Part shown: positions 5,458 through 7,216 of the stretch, one piece after another
Layout of the letters: each line of letters starts with the position of its first letter
Position numbering within the stretch: position 1 is the first letter of the stretch
Source: Bacteriovoracaceae bacterium
Lineage (GTDB): Bacteria > Bdellovibrionota > Bacteriovoracia > Bacteriovoracales > Bacteriovoracaceae
Direction: 5' to 3'
Assembly: GCA_947448095.1 (NCBI GenBank)
Contig: CANFNN010000153.1
Span: 1-7,216, forward strand
DNA: 7,216 nucleotides
The notes under the pieces: model-generated
The model's input: only the letters and a program-made list of their open reading frames with translations
Database searches by the model: none
Told to the model about the DNA's origin: nothing
Made by a program: the position numbers and the translations under genes

Positions 5458-6495
5458 ATGACTACGTCTAATCAAGACATTTCTGTTCGTTTACAAAAAG
5501 TTATTGCTGACTGTGGAGTAACGTCTCGTCGTAAGGCCGAAGGCTACATCCTTGATGGTCGCGTTGAAGTGAACGGAAGAGTGATCACTGAGCTAGGAAC
5601 GAAAGTTAATCCTCATACAGACGTGATTCAGGTTGATGGAAATACACTTGAACTCATGGCGATTGATAAAGTTTATATCGTAATGAACAAGCCTAGAGCT
5701 TACATGACAACACTTTCTGACCCAGAAGGTAGACCAACTGTTATGGAACTAATCTATGGTGTTAAACAGAGAATTTTTCCAGTTGGACGTTTAGATTATC
5801 TTTCAGAAGGTCTCTTGATTCTGACGAATGATGGTGATCTGGCCAACATGATCATGCATCCAAAATATGAAGTAGAGAAAGTTTACGAAGTAAAAGTCTT
5901 TGGTCACGTGAACGAAGGAATCCTTGCAAAAATTAAGCGCGGGGTAATGACGGAAGATGGTTTACTTAAACCGAAATCAGTTCGAGTTATTGAGCAACTT
6001 CCTAATAAAACTTGGCTTGAGTTTCGCCTGAATGAAGGTAAAAACCGTGAGATTCGTAAAATCTGTGATGCTGTTGAGCTTACTGTAGATAAACTTCGCC
6101 GGGTTGCGATTGAAGGATTAAACATTCAAGGCCTTCCTCCTGGCCAGTATATGTTCACAACGAGAAAAGAACTTCAAAAAGCTCTTGGTCTCAATGATGA
6201 TGGAAGTAAGTACACTCACCGTAAATTTATTTCGGCCAAGAAAACTCTCAACGTGACTAAAGTCGCGAAGATCGTTTCTAAAACAGCTCGTCCTGCTGAT
6301 GATAGAAAGTTTCAAACTTTCCGTAAGGAAAATTATTATGAAACCGTTCAGTCTATGAAAGAAGTGAAGGCGAGAAATGCTGAAGAAGCGGCAACTAAAT
6401 TAGCTGAAGACCATGCTCAGGCAACAGCTTTAAATTTTGCTCGCACGATGAGAAAACCAACTAAATCTAGGTCTTCTTATGGAAATAAAGGTTAA
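5458..6495 (+). CDS. rluB: RsuA/RluB-family rRNA pseudouridine synthase, most likely RluB (23S rRNA)
   Basis: It isomerises a uridine in rRNA to pseudouridine; E. coli RluB acts on U2605 of 23S rRNA. From ATG 5458 the protein has 345 residues. An S4 RNA-binding domain spans about 8-60 (VRLQKVIADCGVTSRRKAE, GRVEVNG), followed by the catalytic domain with YIVMNKPRAYMTT (73-85). The catalytic motif GRLDYLSEGLLILTNDG (110-126) places the nucleophile Asp at 113. EGKNREIRK (193-201) and the closing GLPPGQYMFTTRKELQKAL are typical of the family. After residue about 245 comes a basic, low-complexity tail with 23 Lys/Arg in 100 residues, probably an extra RNA contact. RluB is preferred over RsuA, RluE or RluF because of the scpA-scpB-rluB gene order seen in many bacteria. 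The target base is therefore inferred. Its last 17 bases overlap the next gene. Confidence 0.9.
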   Translation: MTTSNQDISVRLQKVIADCGVTSRRKAEGYILDGRVEVNGRVITELGTKVNPHTDVIQVDGNTLELMAIDKVYIVMNKPRAYMTTLSDPEGRPTVMELIYGVKQRIFPVGRLDYLSEGLLILTNDGDLANMIMHPKYEVEKVYEVKVFGHVNEGILAKIKRGVMTEDGLLKPKSVRVIEQLPNKTWLEFRLNEGKNREIRKICDAVELTVDKLRRVAIEGLNIQGLPPGQYMFTTRKELQKALGLNDDGSKYTHRKFISAKKTLNVTKVAKIVSKTARPADDRKFQTFRKENYYETVQSMKEVKARNAEEAATKLAEDHAQATALNFARTMRKPTKSRSSYGNKG

Positions 6496-7216
6496 GAAAG
6501 GGAAAATTTTAGTCTACCGAGTCTTCGACATCGGTTCTGAGATTGACCTTGAGAAAGTAGAAGCACTCTTTGAAGATAAAAAACTCAAAGAGCGCTTTAA
6601 GCTTGATCGTAAACATAACATGTCTTTGATCATTTCAAAGTCACCAGTTTCAGTTCAGCTGGGCGCGATTGATGTCAAAATCATGGATATCGTCCAGACT
6701 TGTGAACTTGTGGCCAAGGTTTGGCACTTCGGAACCGTATCTCTCTGTTTTCAAATTCCCATTTTTGAAGGAACCACCTGGCCTGAGCTAATTAAAATAG
6801 CGAGCTGGATGGAAAACGATACGGCCCTGGATGAAGTGGCGAAAATTAAGGCCAAAGAATTCCAAAACGATGTGAAATACGCCATTCCACTCACCAATAC
6901 TGACTGGTCCATGAATGAGGATTATGTCACCTATTTCATTCAAGAGTTTGAAGGGCTGAAAGGTTCTTTGGAGCAATTGAATGAAGAGATTAATTTGGCG
7001 GCACTTATCCTTGCTGAACCGAATGAAAATCTCTCTGAAGCCATTAAGAAAAATACCCTTGAGAACACTTATCAGTATTCGCGAGATGATTTAGTCGTCG
7101 TTGATTGGAATTCCGCTATTGTTGTGGAGCCAAGTGGGTCGATGGATGTTCCTCTGGTTATTGAGTTTGCTTTGAACCAATTGCTTGAGATGAGGTACTA
7201 CGATGATTTGCTGGAT
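6479..7216 (+). CDS. Uncharacterised cytoplasmic protein with a conserved-looking LLEMRYYDDLLD segment (partial, runs off right edge)
   Basis: I translated this open frame by hand: ATG 6479 to the window edge, 246 residues without a stop. AGG at 6469-6471 sits 7 bases before the ATG. The start lies inside the end of rluB in the +1 frame (17-base overlap), indicating co-translation. There is no signal peptide and no membrane segment in the visible part. Residues 1-90 are mixed alpha/beta (KGKILVYRVFDIG, MDIVQTCELVAKVWHFGTVSLCFQIPIF). Residues 100-190 are charged and helical. Residues about 196-246 look the most constrained: NTYQYSRDDLVVVDWNSAIVV, then PLVIEFALNQLLEMRYYDDLLD. I recall similar endings in uncharacterised deltaproteobacteria-type proteins and see a faint likeness to the DUF155/RMND1 style, but I cannot assign a family. 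Function is unknown; operon context hints at a housekeeping role. Confidence 0.8.
   Translation, partial: MEIKVKKGKILVYRVFDIGSEIDLEKVEALFEDKKLKERFKLDRKHNMSLIISKSPVSVQLGAIDVKIMDIVQTCELVAKVWHFGTVSLCFQIPIFEGTTWPELIKIASWMENDTALDEVAKIKAKEFQNDVKYAIPLTNTDWSMNEDYVTYFIQEFEGLKGSLEQLNEEINLAALILAEPNENLSEAIKKNTLENTYQYSRDDLVVVDWNSAIVVEPSGSMDVPLVIEFALNQLLEMRYYDDLLD

Noticed and set aside
1..7216. CRISPR array, insertion sequence, phage or integron signals
   Set aside because: I saw no regularly spaced direct repeats, transposase or integrase motifs, or tRNA-like attachment sites, and gene style is uniform across the window.

Overview
The window looks like chromosomal DNA from a Gram-negative bacterium of moderately low G+C (roughly 40 percent by eye). 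The best guess is a relative of the predatory Bdellovibrionota (Bacteriovorax/Halobacteriovorax-like). This rests on two signal-peptide-bearing, beta-rich, outer-membrane-like proteins beside a site-2 protease/scpA/scpB/rluB cluster. It is an inference from gene style, not from a marker gene.

The window is a divergon. On the minus strand, reading leftward from about 2396, lie a NudB-like Nudix hydrolase, then a secreted probable outer-membrane protein, then a second secreted probable beta-barrel protein that runs off the left edge. The stop/start codons of these three genes overlap by 1 and 4 bases, so they should be co-transcribed and translationally coupled. The third gene occupies positions 1-946, which would otherwise look empty.

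On the plus strand, from 2530 rightward, lie a PDZ-less M50 site-2 protease, scpA, scpB, an RsuA/RluB-type rRNA pseudouridine synthase, and an unrecognised gene that overlaps the end of rluB and runs off the right edge. ScpA and ScpB are the kleisin and winged-helix partners of SMC, which acts in chromosome organisation and segregation. No smc gene is in the window. The plus-strand genes are separated by only 7, 9 and 53 bases, or overlap, so they form one operon. Only the scpB-rluB gap carries structure: two perfect hairpins.

The 133-base divergent intergenic region holds an 8-bp perfect inverted repeat with arms 34 bp apart. It also holds weak promoter-like elements that would start both transcripts at or next to their start codons. 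No tRNA, rRNA, CRISPR array, insertion sequence or transposon was seen. Most genes belong to known families. The least ordinary items are the ScpB with a long acidic C-terminal extension, the uncharacterised last gene, the coupled Nudix/outer-membrane operon and the structured intergenic regions.
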